64,000 nt of DNA, from the NCBI RefSeq assembly GCF_003337355.1, contig NZ_QPJW01000016.1, forward strand, positions 29,081-93,080, given 5' to 3'. The stretch is from Fontibacillus phaseoli (GTDB taxonomy: Bacteria; Bacillota; Bacilli; Paenibacillales; Paenibacillaceae). Of this stretch, positions 24,185-32,688 are shown in pieces (positions within the stretch are counted from its first letter, which is position 1; the number at the start of each line of letters is the position of its first letter). Position numbers and translations under genes: made by a program. The notes under the pieces were generated by a model. That model was given only the letters and a program-made list of their open reading frames with translations, made no database searches and was not told the DNA's origin.

Positions 24185-26683
24185 ATGGAGAAGTGGAACG
24201 TGATCCCATTTCCAGGGATGAAGAAGGCGAAGGGGCAGATCAGAAGATTTCGATGGAACGGGTGGAAGCAGCTCCCGATCGTTATCAACGTCAGCAGATT
24301 GTTTGCGGCGAGCAAGTGGACAGGCCTGTTCCTGTTGATGAGTTTTTTGCTCGGAAAAGCGACCATACTTGACGAGTTTTCTCCTTTTGCGGCCGCTTTT
24401 TTTGCGGTCATGATGTTTATGCGGCGTGATATCGCCGTGGTGACGGGAGCGGTTATGGTTGCCGGGGCCATGTTCATTTCCGGCCATCACGCTGCCGTGA
24501 TTGCGGCGGAGTTGACCATTTTCTTTCTCATTCATAAGGGATTGGAATCGTTTGAGCACGCTGACGTATCTTATGCGCCGCTTATGGTTTTTACGAGCAC
24601 CTTTCTTGCATTATTGTTTGCGGCAGTGATCGGTCCGTCACTTACCTGGTATGTTTTTGTAATGACCGTTATGGACGCGGTGCTGAGCTTTGTGCTGACT
24701 TTGGTATTTATTCAAGCCGTTCCGGTCTTTACTTACCGAAAACGGAATTACCAGCTGCGCACCGAGGAAATCGTATGTCTAGTTATATTGCTGGCTTCGG
24801 TCATGACCGGTTCAGTCGGCTGGGAAATTTCCGGATTATCGATTGAACATATTTTAACGAGATATTTAATTCTTATATTTGCTCTAGTCGGGGGCGCTAC
24901 GCTCGGGGCTTCGGTAGGCGTCGTAACCGGTCTGATCCTGAGCTTGGCCGATACCTCGGCTCTCTATCAAATGAGCCTGCTCGCCTTTTCGGGCATGTTG
25001 GCAGGGATGCTGCGGGAAGGGCGGAAATGGGCCGTCGGCTTCGGAATGCTGCTGGGATCGTCGATTCTGTCCATCTATTTGACGGGCTCCGCCGAAGTAA
25101 TGTCATCTACATGGGAAAGCTGCGTGGCCGTACTGCTCTTTTTATTGACCCCGGGCAGCGTTGTCTCTGCTATCGCCAAATATATCCCCGGCACGCAGGA
25201 TCATACCAAAACGCAGCATGAATACGCCAAACGTATGCGTGAAGTAACTGCAGGCCGGGTATCGCAATTCTCTCAAGTCTTCAAACAGTTGTCCCGCAGT
25301 TTTGGACAAATAGCCAGTTCCGGGGAGATTGCCAAGCGGAGTGAGGAAGTGGATCATTTCATGAATGCAGTCACCTCCGGCGCTTGCGCGACCTGTTTCC
25401 GCCGGAATGCGTGCTGGGACGGAAAATTTTATCAAACCTATAAATATATGACCGAAATGATGACGGCCGTGGAAGAGAATCCGGATCTGTCTAAGGAGGA
25501 ACTGCCGGCCAAATGGAACAAAATTTGCGCGAAAACCGATCAGGTCCTGTCGGTTATGAAACACGAATACAATCTTTATCAACATGATATGCACTGGAAA
25601 CGGCAAATATACGACAGCCGGCTGCTGGTAGCGGAGCAACTGTCAGGGGTATCGCAGGTGATGGAGGATCTGGCGAAAGAGATTCAGCGCGAGGGACAAG
25701 CCATGTATAAGCAGGAAGAGCAGATTCGCGATGCTTTGGAAAAAATGGGCCTGTCCATTCACAGCATCGATATCGTCAACCTGGATCATGGCAATGTGGA
25801 AATCGAAGTCGTTCATGCTTATACCCGCGGCTTTGATGAATGCCGGAAAATTATCGCGCCGCTGCTGTCCGACATCCTTGGCGAGCATATCGCGGTGATC
25901 AGCGATTCGTTGCCGGCGGGACGCGACGGTCTGGCTACAGTGACATTTGGCTCAGCTAAAACCTATGTGATCATGACTGGAGTAGCTGGGACGGCCAAGG
26001 GCGGGGATCTGTTGTCGGGAGACAGCTTCAGCGCCATGGAACTGGGGAACGGAACGTATGCGGTTGCCATTAGCGATGGCATGGGCAACGGGGAGCGCGC
26101 CCGATTGGAGAGCAGTACCGCGCTGAATATTTTGGAGCAGTTGCTGCAATCCGGGATGGATGAGACGCTGGCGATCAAGTCGGTGAATTCGATATTAATG
26201 CTGCGTTCGCCGGATGAGATCTACGCAACCGTAGACATGGCGCTGATTGATGAATACTCGGCCCGGACCACGTTTTTGAAAATCGGCTCCACTCCCAGCT
26301 TTATCAAGCGGGGCCAGGAAGTCATTCAGGTGTCGGCCAGCAATTTGCCGATCGGAATCATTCAGGATATCGAAGTGGATTTGGTCACGGTGCAATTGTA
26401 CCCGGGCGATACGCTGATCATGATGACCGACGGGATTTATGATGCACCCGGTTATGCGGTAAACAAGGAGTTGTGGATTAAACGTCTGATTCAGGAGATT
26501 CAGTCGGATGACCCCCAGGAAATTGCCGATTGTCTGCTTGAATCGGTCATCCGTTATCAGAAAAATGTGATCCAGGACGATATGACGGTCGCCGTAGCAA
26601 AAGTGGATCATTTCATGCCGCAATGGTCGACGCTGCATATCCCGGGCATTACTCCTCTGGAACGACCCCGGACGGTCAGCTAG
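24185..26683 (+). CDS. spoIIE: Stage II sporulation protein E (SpoIIE phosphatase)
   Basis: A membrane phosphatase of 832 residues that dephosphorylates SpoIIAA and so activates sigma-F in the forespore; it also binds FtsZ at the polar septum. About ten membrane helices lie within residues 40-320. A helical regulatory/oligomerisation region follows (330-580). The C-terminal PP2C domain has DGMGNG (around 635) with its metal-binding Asp, and MTDGIYD near the end. Start: ATG 24185 with AAGGCGGT upstream. The in-frame ATG at 24143 lies inside the -10 box of the promoter and cannot be used by that transcript. Four conserved cysteines (CATC and RNAC region) sit in the central domain. Confidence 0.96.
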   Translation: MEKWNVIPFPGMKKAKGQIRRFRWNGWKQLPIVINVSRLFAASKWTGLFLLMSFLLGKATILDEFSPFAAAFFAVMMFMRRDIAVVTGAVMVAGAMFISGHHAAVIAAELTIFFLIHKGLESFEHADVSYAPLMVFTSTFLALLFAAVIGPSLTWYVFVMTVMDAVLSFVLTLVFIQAVPVFTYRKRNYQLRTEEIVCLVILLASVMTGSVGWEISGLSIEHILTRYLILIFALVGGATLGASVGVVTGLILSLADTSALYQMSLLAFSGMLAGMLREGRKWAVGFGMLLGSSILSIYLTGSAEVMSSTWESCVAVLLFLLTPGSVVSAIAKYIPGTQDHTKTQHEYAKRMREVTAGRVSQFSQVFKQLSRSFGQIASSGEIAKRSEEVDHFMNAVTSGACATCFRRNACWDGKFYQTYKYMTEMMTAVEENPDLSKEELPAKWNKICAKTDQVLSVMKHEYNLYQHDMHWKRQIYDSRLLVAEQLSGVSQVMEDLAKEIQREGQAMYKQEEQIRDALEKMGLSIHSIDIVNLDHGNVEIEVVHAYTRGFDECRKIIAPLLSDILGEHIAVISDSLPAGRDGLATVTFGSAKTYVIMTGVAGTAKGGDLLSGDSFSAMELGNGTYAVAISDGMGNGERARLESSTALNILEQLLQSGMDETLAIKSVNSILMLRSPDEIYATVDMALIDEYSARTTFLKIGSTPSFIKRGQEVIQVSASNLPIGIIQDIEVDLVTVQLYPGDTLIMMTDGIYDAPGYAVNKELWIKRLIQEIQSDDPQEIADCLLESVIRYQKNVIQDDMTVAVAKVDHFMPQWSTLHIPGITPLERPRTVS

Positions 26684-26849
26684 GAAATAGGGAGTTGTCA
26701 AAATATAAAAATCGGGACGTTAGTCATAATTTAGACAAAATATTGTATATTTTTACATGGGAATGTTTTGAAGTATGTAGTAAAATATACCCTATCGTTC
26801 ATGTTATACACCAAATATGGCACTATTTCTCAAATTTTAAATATATTTT
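26684..26849 (+). other. AT-rich leader before the riboswitch
   Basis: This stretch should hold the promoter of the riboswitch operon. Several T/A-rich boxes are present, but none gives a convincing sigma-A or sigma-D pair at correct spacing. No coding frame is supported. Confidence 0.4.
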
Positions 26850-26926
26850 TGGCAAAACTGCCGAAAGGCAGTGACGCAAAGCTATAGGGACTAATTCCTG
26901 TTACGGGAAATGTCAGCCAGTTGCCT
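26850..26926 (+). promoter_or_regulatory. Cyclic-di-GMP class I riboswitch aptamer (GEMM-I)
   Basis: The aptamer has all GEMM-I landmarks. P1 is formed by GGCAA (26851-26855) and TTGCC (26921-26925). A hairpin ACTGCC-GAAA-GGCAGT with GNRA tetraloop (26857-26872) is followed by the invariant GACGCAAAGC (26873-26882), then GGGACTAA and, before P1 closes, GTCAGCCAG. It precedes a chemoreceptor gene, a common target class of this riboswitch. CTATAGG (26882-26888) inside the aptamer can also pair with CCTATAG (26940-26946) of the terminator, which would make an antiterminator when no ligand is bound. Confidence 0.92.
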
Positions 26927-26934
26927 GAAAAAAC

Positions 26935-26974
26935 GGTAGCCTATAGTATCTCTACTTTAGGTTATCTTTTTTTT
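26935..26974 (+). terminator. Riboswitch expression platform: intrinsic terminator
   Basis: GGTAGCCTATAGTA (26935-26948) pairs with TACTTTAGGTTATC (26953-26966), with G-U pairs and one mismatch, loop TCTC, then eight Ts. Cyclic-di-GMP binding should favour this hairpin and so switch the operon off. Confidence 0.85.
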
Positions 26975-27091
26975 GCCCAAAAATCGGGCAAATCTTAATT
27001 TTTTCGGAAAGGGGTAGAGCATCAGAACTTGTTGACTATACCAAACATACATCCTATTCATATTAACAGACGGAAAGAGGAGACTTAAGAA

Positions 27092-28852
27092 ATGAAGTTG
27101 GCACAAAGATTAGGCGGATTCCGCCGTTGGAGTATTGTAACGAAAAATATGATTTTGACCAGTGCCTCTATCCTAATGACCGGCGTGATTCTGATTGCAT
27201 CCAGCTACTATTTTCAGGGCGGAGTTTTGAGGAATCAATTGGAGTCGGATTCACAGAAGGTGATGGAAGCCTGGAGCACCAAGGTTACGCCTGCTGAAGC
27301 CTCCGAGGCGATGAAAAATACGGACCGCAATTCTCCGGTTCAGCAAAAATTGACGAAGATCTTCGACGATTTATCCGCTACGCATCCGGATGTCGCGCAA
27401 GGTTATATTTTCGGTTCGAAAGTTACTGACAATAGTACGCAGATGATTGCATTCCCGACGGCGATTTTGGATATGTTCGAGGGAGAAGGCCTTCATTTGG
27501 GGGATATGCTTGGACAACCCTCCTTCCATGTAAAGGGCGTCCAGGAAATGTTGAAAACAAAGCAGATCACCTTTACCAAGCCTTACAAGGATGACTATGG
27601 TACTTGGCTGACCGTGCTTTATCCGTTCCAGAATGAAAATGGGGAAGTATTAGCTTATATGGGGATGGACTTTGACGCCAGCGTTATCTTGAGCGGGCAG
27701 CAGGATCTGTTAAAATATACTTCTTTAGCTTTGATTATCATTTTACTGGTAATTCTCACATTCCAATATATAACGTTGAGACGGACTTTCGCTCCCGTCA
27801 AAGATCTGATGAACGCGCTGGAGAAGCTTAGCCAGGGTGATTTTAGTATGCAGTTAAAAACGAACCAAAGCGAACTGGGCAAGGTCAACGAGAAATTTAA
27901 TTCCACGGTGACGAATATTAAGGAACTGGTTACTACCATCAAGAACGTATCGTCCCAATCGGCCGAGCAGGCACGCGTCCTGTTCACGGCTTCGGAGGAA
28001 AACCATCAGACTTCTACCAATATCACCAATCATATTGAAGAGATCTCGGATAAAGTGTCGCAGCAAAGCAAGTCGATTGCGGAGAGCGTAACTTCCCTGG
28101 AGGAGATCAATTCCGGAGTATCGACGATTGCCGGAAGTACCTCCTCGCTGTCGGAAGCATCCTTGCAAATGAAGGAGCAGTCTGAACTGGGCGGAGATAA
28201 TATCGGCAAAGTGATGAAACAGATGGATTCGATCCACCAGTCGGTACAAAATTCCGTGTCTTCGATTGAGCAATTGCAGAAACGTTCGGGCGAAATCGAG
28301 GAGATCGTTCAAGTCATTACGCAAATCTCTGCGCAAACGCACCTCCTGTCCCTGAACGCAAGCATTGAAGCAGCCAGAGCCGGCGAAGAAGGACGGGGAT
28401 TTGCGGTTGTAGCCAACCAGGTGAAAAAACTGGCAGAAGAGTCCGGCAAATCGGCGGAGAAGATCGCAGATCTCGTTCATTACATTCAAAAGGAAACATT
28501 GACTGCAGTGAATGCCATTACTGACGGACAAAGAAATGTCGAAGCAGGCATCGATATCGTGAAAGAAACGGGAGAGCTTTTCTATAATATATTGCACGCT
28601 ACCGAAGAGATAACGAGCCAGATTCAGGAGGTTTCCGCGTCGACGGAAGAAATGGCCGCAGAAACGGAGCAGATCACAACTACCATTAGACAGATTGCCG
28701 TATTGGCTGAGAGAAACGCCGACATCTCGGGATCTATTAAGTCCAGCGCACTGGAGCAACGTTCATCCGCCGGGAAAATCGTCAATTCGGCGGAGAGCCT
28801 GAACGAAATCTCCGGAAAACTGGAACATGTGGTTGAAGGGTTGAAATTATAG
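27092..28852 (+). CDS. Methyl-accepting chemotaxis protein under riboswitch control
   Basis: A chemoreceptor of 586 residues. The first membrane helix (about 20-42) is followed by an extracellular sensor region (43-205, probably a Cache-type fold, ligand unknown) and a second helix (209-229). A HAMP domain (230-285) and a long cytoplasmic coiled coil follow. The signalling tip around 400-450 is typical (ITQISAQTHLLSLNASIEAARAGEEGRGFAVVA, shown in parts: QTHLLSLNASIEAARAG, GRGFAVVA). The start has AAAGAGGAGA about 10 nt before the ATG. The NRPS-like gene begins 26 nt after its stop without a terminator between them, so both are probably on one transcript. Confidence 0.94.
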   Translation: MKLAQRLGGFRRWSIVTKNMILTSASILMTGVILIASSYYFQGGVLRNQLESDSQKVMEAWSTKVTPAEASEAMKNTDRNSPVQQKLTKIFDDLSATHPDVAQGYIFGSKVTDNSTQMIAFPTAILDMFEGEGLHLGDMLGQPSFHVKGVQEMLKTKQITFTKPYKDDYGTWLTVLYPFQNENGEVLAYMGMDFDASVILSGQQDLLKYTSLALIIILLVILTFQYITLRRTFAPVKDLMNALEKLSQGDFSMQLKTNQSELGKVNEKFNSTVTNIKELVTTIKNVSSQSAEQARVLFTASEENHQTSTNITNHIEEISDKVSQQSKSIAESVTSLEEINSGVSTIAGSTSSLSEASLQMKEQSELGGDNIGKVMKQMDSIHQSVQNSVSSIEQLQKRSGEIEEIVQVITQISAQTHLLSLNASIEAARAGEEGRGFAVVANQVKKLAEESGKSAEKIADLVHYIQKETLTAVNAITDGQRNVEAGIDIVKETGELFYNILHATEEITSQIQEVSASTEEMAAETEQITTTIRQIAVLAERNADISGSIKSSALEQRSSAGKIVNSAESLNEISGKLEHVVEGLKL

Positions 28853-28878
28853 AGAGAGAAGCAGGGAGTTGAGTTTAA

Positions 28879-31800
28879 GTGGGTACCTTACTAATGGATC
28901 GTATTATCAGGGATTTTTGGGTGAATGAATTGCAGCCGCCATTGTCGGGCCTTGATATTTATACAGACTTTCCAAGGCTGGGTTCCGATCGGGATATGGG
29001 GTATACGGCCTATAGGTTGCATGTCTACCAGAAATCCATCTCTAAAATATCCAAGGAGTTTGATTTGAATAGCTGGATGATGGCTTGCTACTTCGCCTTT
29101 TTATATCGAATGAGCGGAGAACAGGATCAAATTGTCGGCGTTAAAGATCATGAAGGACGTTTGCTTCCGTTGCGGATGCGCTGTGAAGCGGAGATTTCGT
29201 TCCTGGATCTGTACCGGGCGGTGTCGGAAAAATCGAATGCTTTGGATTTCGCCGCCCTGCCGCTGGCCGAAATTGAACGTTTGGTCGGCCAATCGCCTTT
29301 GGTACAGACCATCTTCGGGGAGGACTCCGCCTACAAGCCAAGCTGTTTGAATTGGCAAGTAATCGTAAAAAACGGCGAAGTTCTGGTTTTTATTCAATAT
29401 GACAAAAACTTGTTTAAAGAGAGTACTATCCGTAAGTTCGCATCCCATTTTGAATGCATTGTTAAGTCGGTGATGGCCGACGGTAATAGGGCCATTGGCA
29501 GCATTCCCATTCTCACGGAAGATGATGAGGAAGCTTATAGACTGCTCAATGATACGGTTCGAGTTTGGCCCGGCCAGCCGAGGAGTATTCCGGAAATGCT
29601 GCACCGGACCGTAGAGCGCTTTAGAGATCGCGTTGCCTTGTCTTCCGCAGATCGAAAGCTGACTTATGCGGAACTCGACTCTTTATCGAATCAGGTTGCC
29701 CGGGGGCTGCTCGAACGCGGACTTCATAAGGGAGATTTCGTATCTATCTTTATGGAACGCAGTCTGGATGCCGTCATTGGGATGCTTGGAGTAGTCAAAG
29801 CAGGCGGCGCATATGTGCCGCTCGACCCGGAGCATCCGGAGGACCGGAATGGATATATTATCGCGGACACGCGTTCCCGGATCGTAATCACAAAGGAATC
29901 GTATACTTCGAAGCTTTCCGACCTTTTGTCCGCCGGATTAGAGGACGTGTCCGTCTTCTGTCTGGATACCCAGCTTGACGGGATTTCCGCTGAGCCGGGC
30001 GGTATTGTCGCCGCTTCCGGGGACGTAGCTTATGTAATTTATACGTCCGGAACAACCGGAAGACCGAAAGGGGTATTAATTCCTCATGCCGGGGTCGTTA
30101 ACCTGGCGCTGGCTACGGTAGATCAACTGCAGATGACGGAACAGGATGTGATTCTTCAGTACTCCACGTTCAGTTTCGATGCTTCGGTCTATGATATTTT
30201 TAGTGCCCTTTGCTGCGGGGCAAGATTGCATTTATTATCCAATGAGCAGCGCTATTCCGTGGATTCGTTTACTTCGGCTATCGAAGAAACCGGGGCGACG
30301 CGAATCGGTATATTGCCGACCGTCTTCTTCAACCAGTTATCATCTTATTTAAGTCCGGAAGACGGTCTTAAATACAATGGTATTTTGAGCTTTGTAATTG
30401 GGGGAGAGGCCCTGCCGGGCGCATCGGTACGTTTGTTGCAACAAAAACTGCCGCATCAGCCGGTTATTGTAAACGCCTATGGGCCTACAGAAGCAACCGT
30501 GGCAACGACTACGCATTTGATCGACGGACCCGTATCGAAGGATCTGACTACGGTTAGCATCGGCAAGCCACTTGCCAATTACGAGGTTCTGATCGTGAAT
30601 GAGAAGCAGCAACTCTGCCCGCTGAACGTGGTCGGCGAGTTATGGATTCACTCTGTCGGGTTGGCCAAAGGATATTTGAATCAGCCAGAAAAAACCGACG
30701 AGGCGTTTGTTTTGGATCCCGTAAATCCGGGTTCGGGCAAGAAGTATTACCGTTCCGGGGATCTCGTTCGCTTGCAGGAAAACGGAATCGAGTATGTGGG
30801 CCGTAAGGATCTGCAGGTCAAAATTAGAGGTTACCGGATTGAAATCGGTGAAATCGAAGAGAATTTGGCCAAACACGAGCAGATCCGGGATACGGCGATT
30901 ATTGTCAAGGAAGATGCTGCCGGCGAGAAGATGCTAGCCGCTTTCTATACGTCCAAAACGGGAGATGCCGTCGCTAAGGCGGAGTTGGCCTCATTTTTGA
31001 AGACGAAGGTACCTGCCTACATGGTTCCTGGCTATTTTGTATGCCTGGATGCCATGCCGATTTCGCCGACGGGAAAAATCGACCGCAAGCGTCTTGGACT
31101 TTTGGAGCTTCCGGCCATCAATGGGGATAACCCGGACTTCGAGGCGCCGGAAAATGAACTGCAGAAGGAGATAGCCGCCGCATGGGAAAAGAGCCTGCGA
31201 CGCAGCTCCATAGGAGTCCACGATGATTTCTTTGAAATCGGTGGGCACTCGTTGAAAATTTTGGAGACGCTCGTGCTGCTGAAACCAAGCTTTCCAAAGC
31301 TGAAGATTAACGACTTCTTTGCGTATCCGACGGTGGCGAAGCTGGCGGATCGGGTAACCGAACTGAGTTTGAAAGTATTGGATAATGATGAAGGCCCTGC
31401 CGTTCACAACGGACAGCCCATTGATTTGGAGGAATATCCGCGCATGTTCGGCGGAGACATCGTGGACAGCGAGTCCGTAAGTCGGCAAAATCATATTTTG
31501 CTCACCGGAGCTACAGGATACCTCGGCTCTTCACTGCTGCACGAATTGCTTCAGTCATCGGAAGCCGTAATTTATTGCCTGATTCGCTCCGTGGGGGGAG
31601 AAGACCCCTATCAGCGGCTGAGCAAGGTGATGCGCGGATATTTCGGCCCGGAGATTACCTCCCTGATGGAAGGGCGGGTGTTTGCGGTTCAAGGCGATTT
31701 GGAACGAAATAATCTGGGACTGAATGATCGCGTTCTGACCTTACTCTCGGACAGAATCGATTCCATTGTTCATTGCGGAGCAGAAGTGAAGCATTTTGGC

Positions 31801-32607
31801 GATCCCGAGTATTTTAACCGGGTTAACGTGGAGAGTACGGATCGATTGCTGGCATTCGCCCGCGGAAAGAGTGTCCGCTTCCATTACGTTTCCACGCTCG
31901 GCATTCCGGAAGACTTGGCGTTTGCCGGAGAGTGGGACACTTTCGTCAGTCGGGAAGGCTACGATCCATCGGTGGCGACTAACAATGTCTATACCAACAG
32001 TAAGTTGGATGCGGAACGGCTTGTCGTTAGAACTTGTCAGGAGGAAGGCGTTCCTGCCACGGTTTACCGTGTCGGAAACTTGTCCTGCCACTCGAAGTCC
32101 GGGTCCTTTCAGCGGAATATCGATAATAACGCCTTTTACCGTATGCTGAAGGCGATGATATTGCTGGGGAAAGCGCCGAGCGTTAATTGGCAGGTCGATA
32201 TGACACCGGTAAATTATGCGGGAGCGGCAATCGCCACCCTGGCGCTTCAGGAGGAAACCGTCGGCCGGTTGTTCCATATCTGCAATCCGGTTCAACTATC
32301 TTATGCGCAGATGGTGGAATATCTCCGGGAGTATGGTTATCATATTGATTTGCTCGATTGGGCCGACTACGAAGCCTGGCTGTTGAATGCCGGGGAGCCG
32401 AAGGACAGCACAGGAATGGAGCTGGCCATGGCCCAACTCGAAGGCGATGGGGCGAAGAACTCGCCGTACCGGTTCGCCTGCCCGCAAACGATGGAATATT
32501 TGCACGGAACCCCGGTGTCCTGTCAGGTGCCGGATCAGGAGTACATCGCGCGGCTGGTCCAACACGCTGTCTCCGTCAGTTATTTTCCCGCGCCGGTTCT
32601 GAAATAA
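28879..32607 (+). CDS. NRPS-like adenylation-thiolation-reductase with an N-terminal half condensation domain
   Basis: A single-module enzyme of 1242 residues. Residues 1-205 resemble only the C-terminal lobe of a condensation domain; the HHxxxDG motif is absent, so it cannot condense. Residues 225-745 are an adenylation domain (YTSGTTGRPKG near 388, NAYGPTE, YRSGDL, PTGKIDRKR). The carrier domain has GGHSL, with Ser near 791 as the phosphopantetheine site. Residues 870-1240 are a thioester reductase (GATGYLG near 876, Tyr-x3-Lys near 1037). It should activate one acid or amino acid and release it as an aldehyde or alcohol. By eye the specificity pocket reads D-A-Y-I-V-G-A-V-A-K; the substrate is unknown. 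Start: GTG 28879, GGGAG ten bases upstream. The layout resembles LYS2-type reductases. Confidence 0.88.
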   Translation: MGTLLMDRIIRDFWVNELQPPLSGLDIYTDFPRLGSDRDMGYTAYRLHVYQKSISKISKEFDLNSWMMACYFAFLYRMSGEQDQIVGVKDHEGRLLPLRMRCEAEISFLDLYRAVSEKSNALDFAALPLAEIERLVGQSPLVQTIFGEDSAYKPSCLNWQVIVKNGEVLVFIQYDKNLFKESTIRKFASHFECIVKSVMADGNRAIGSIPILTEDDEEAYRLLNDTVRVWPGQPRSIPEMLHRTVERFRDRVALSSADRKLTYAELDSLSNQVARGLLERGLHKGDFVSIFMERSLDAVIGMLGVVKAGGAYVPLDPEHPEDRNGYIIADTRSRIVITKESYTSKLSDLLSAGLEDVSVFCLDTQLDGISAEPGGIVAASGDVAYVIYTSGTTGRPKGVLIPHAGVVNLALATVDQLQMTEQDVILQYSTFSFDASVYDIFSALCCGARLHLLSNEQRYSVDSFTSAIEETGATRIGILPTVFFNQLSSYLSPEDGLKYNGILSFVIGGEALPGASVRLLQQKLPHQPVIVNAYGPTEATVATTTHLIDGPVSKDLTTVSIGKPLANYEVLIVNEKQQLCPLNVVGELWIHSVGLAKGYLNQPEKTDEAFVLDPVNPGSGKKYYRSGDLVRLQENGIEYVGRKDLQVKIRGYRIEIGEIEENLAKHEQIRDTAIIVKEDAAGEKMLAAFYTSKTGDAVAKAELASFLKTKVPAYMVPGYFVCLDAMPISPTGKIDRKRLGLLELPAINGDNPDFEAPENELQKEIAAAWEKSLRRSSIGVHDDFFEIGGHSLKILETLVLLKPSFPKLKINDFFAYPTVAKLADRVTELSLKVLDNDEGPAVHNGQPIDLEEYPRMFGGDIVDSESVSRQNHILLTGATGYLGSSLLHELLQSSEAVIYCLIRSVGGEDPYQRLSKVMRGYFGPEITSLMEGRVFAVQGDLERNNLGLNDRVLTLLSDRIDSIVHCGAEVKHFGDPEYFNRVNVESTDRLLAFARGKSVRFHYVSTLGIPEDLAFAGEWDTFVSREGYDPSVATNNVYTNSKLDAERLVVRTCQEEGVPATVYRVGNLSCHSKSGSFQRNIDNNAFYRMLKAMILLGKAPSVNWQVDMTPVNYAGAAIATLALQEETVGRLFHICNPVQLSYAQMVEYLREYGYHIDLLDWADYEAWLLNAGEPKDSTGMELAMAQLEGDGAKNSPYRFACPQTMEYLHGTPVSCQVPDQEYIARLVQHAVSVSYFPAPVLK

Positions 32608-32618
32608 AGAACTTAACG

Positions 32619-32668
32619 AAAACGGCATCACCTTCTTCCCGAATGTTCGGGTTGGGTGATGCCGTTTT
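32619..32668 (+). terminator. Strong terminator after the NRPS-like gene (copy 1 of a duplicated hairpin)
   Basis: A 14-bp outer stem (AAAACGGCATCACC/GGGTGATGCCGTTTT) contains an inner CCCGAA/TTCGGG hairpin. A 46-bp core (32623-32668) recurs at 33919-33964 with only two changes. The hairpin is symmetrical enough to act for the minus-strand gene as well. Confidence 0.9.
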
Positions 32669-32688
32669 ATTTGAAGTGCCGATGTGTT

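Noticed and set aside
26700..26850. Sigma-D promoter for the chemoreceptor operon
   Set aside because: TAAA at about 26789 is followed by CATGTTAT at the right distance, but this matches GCCGATAT at only 4 of 8 positions.
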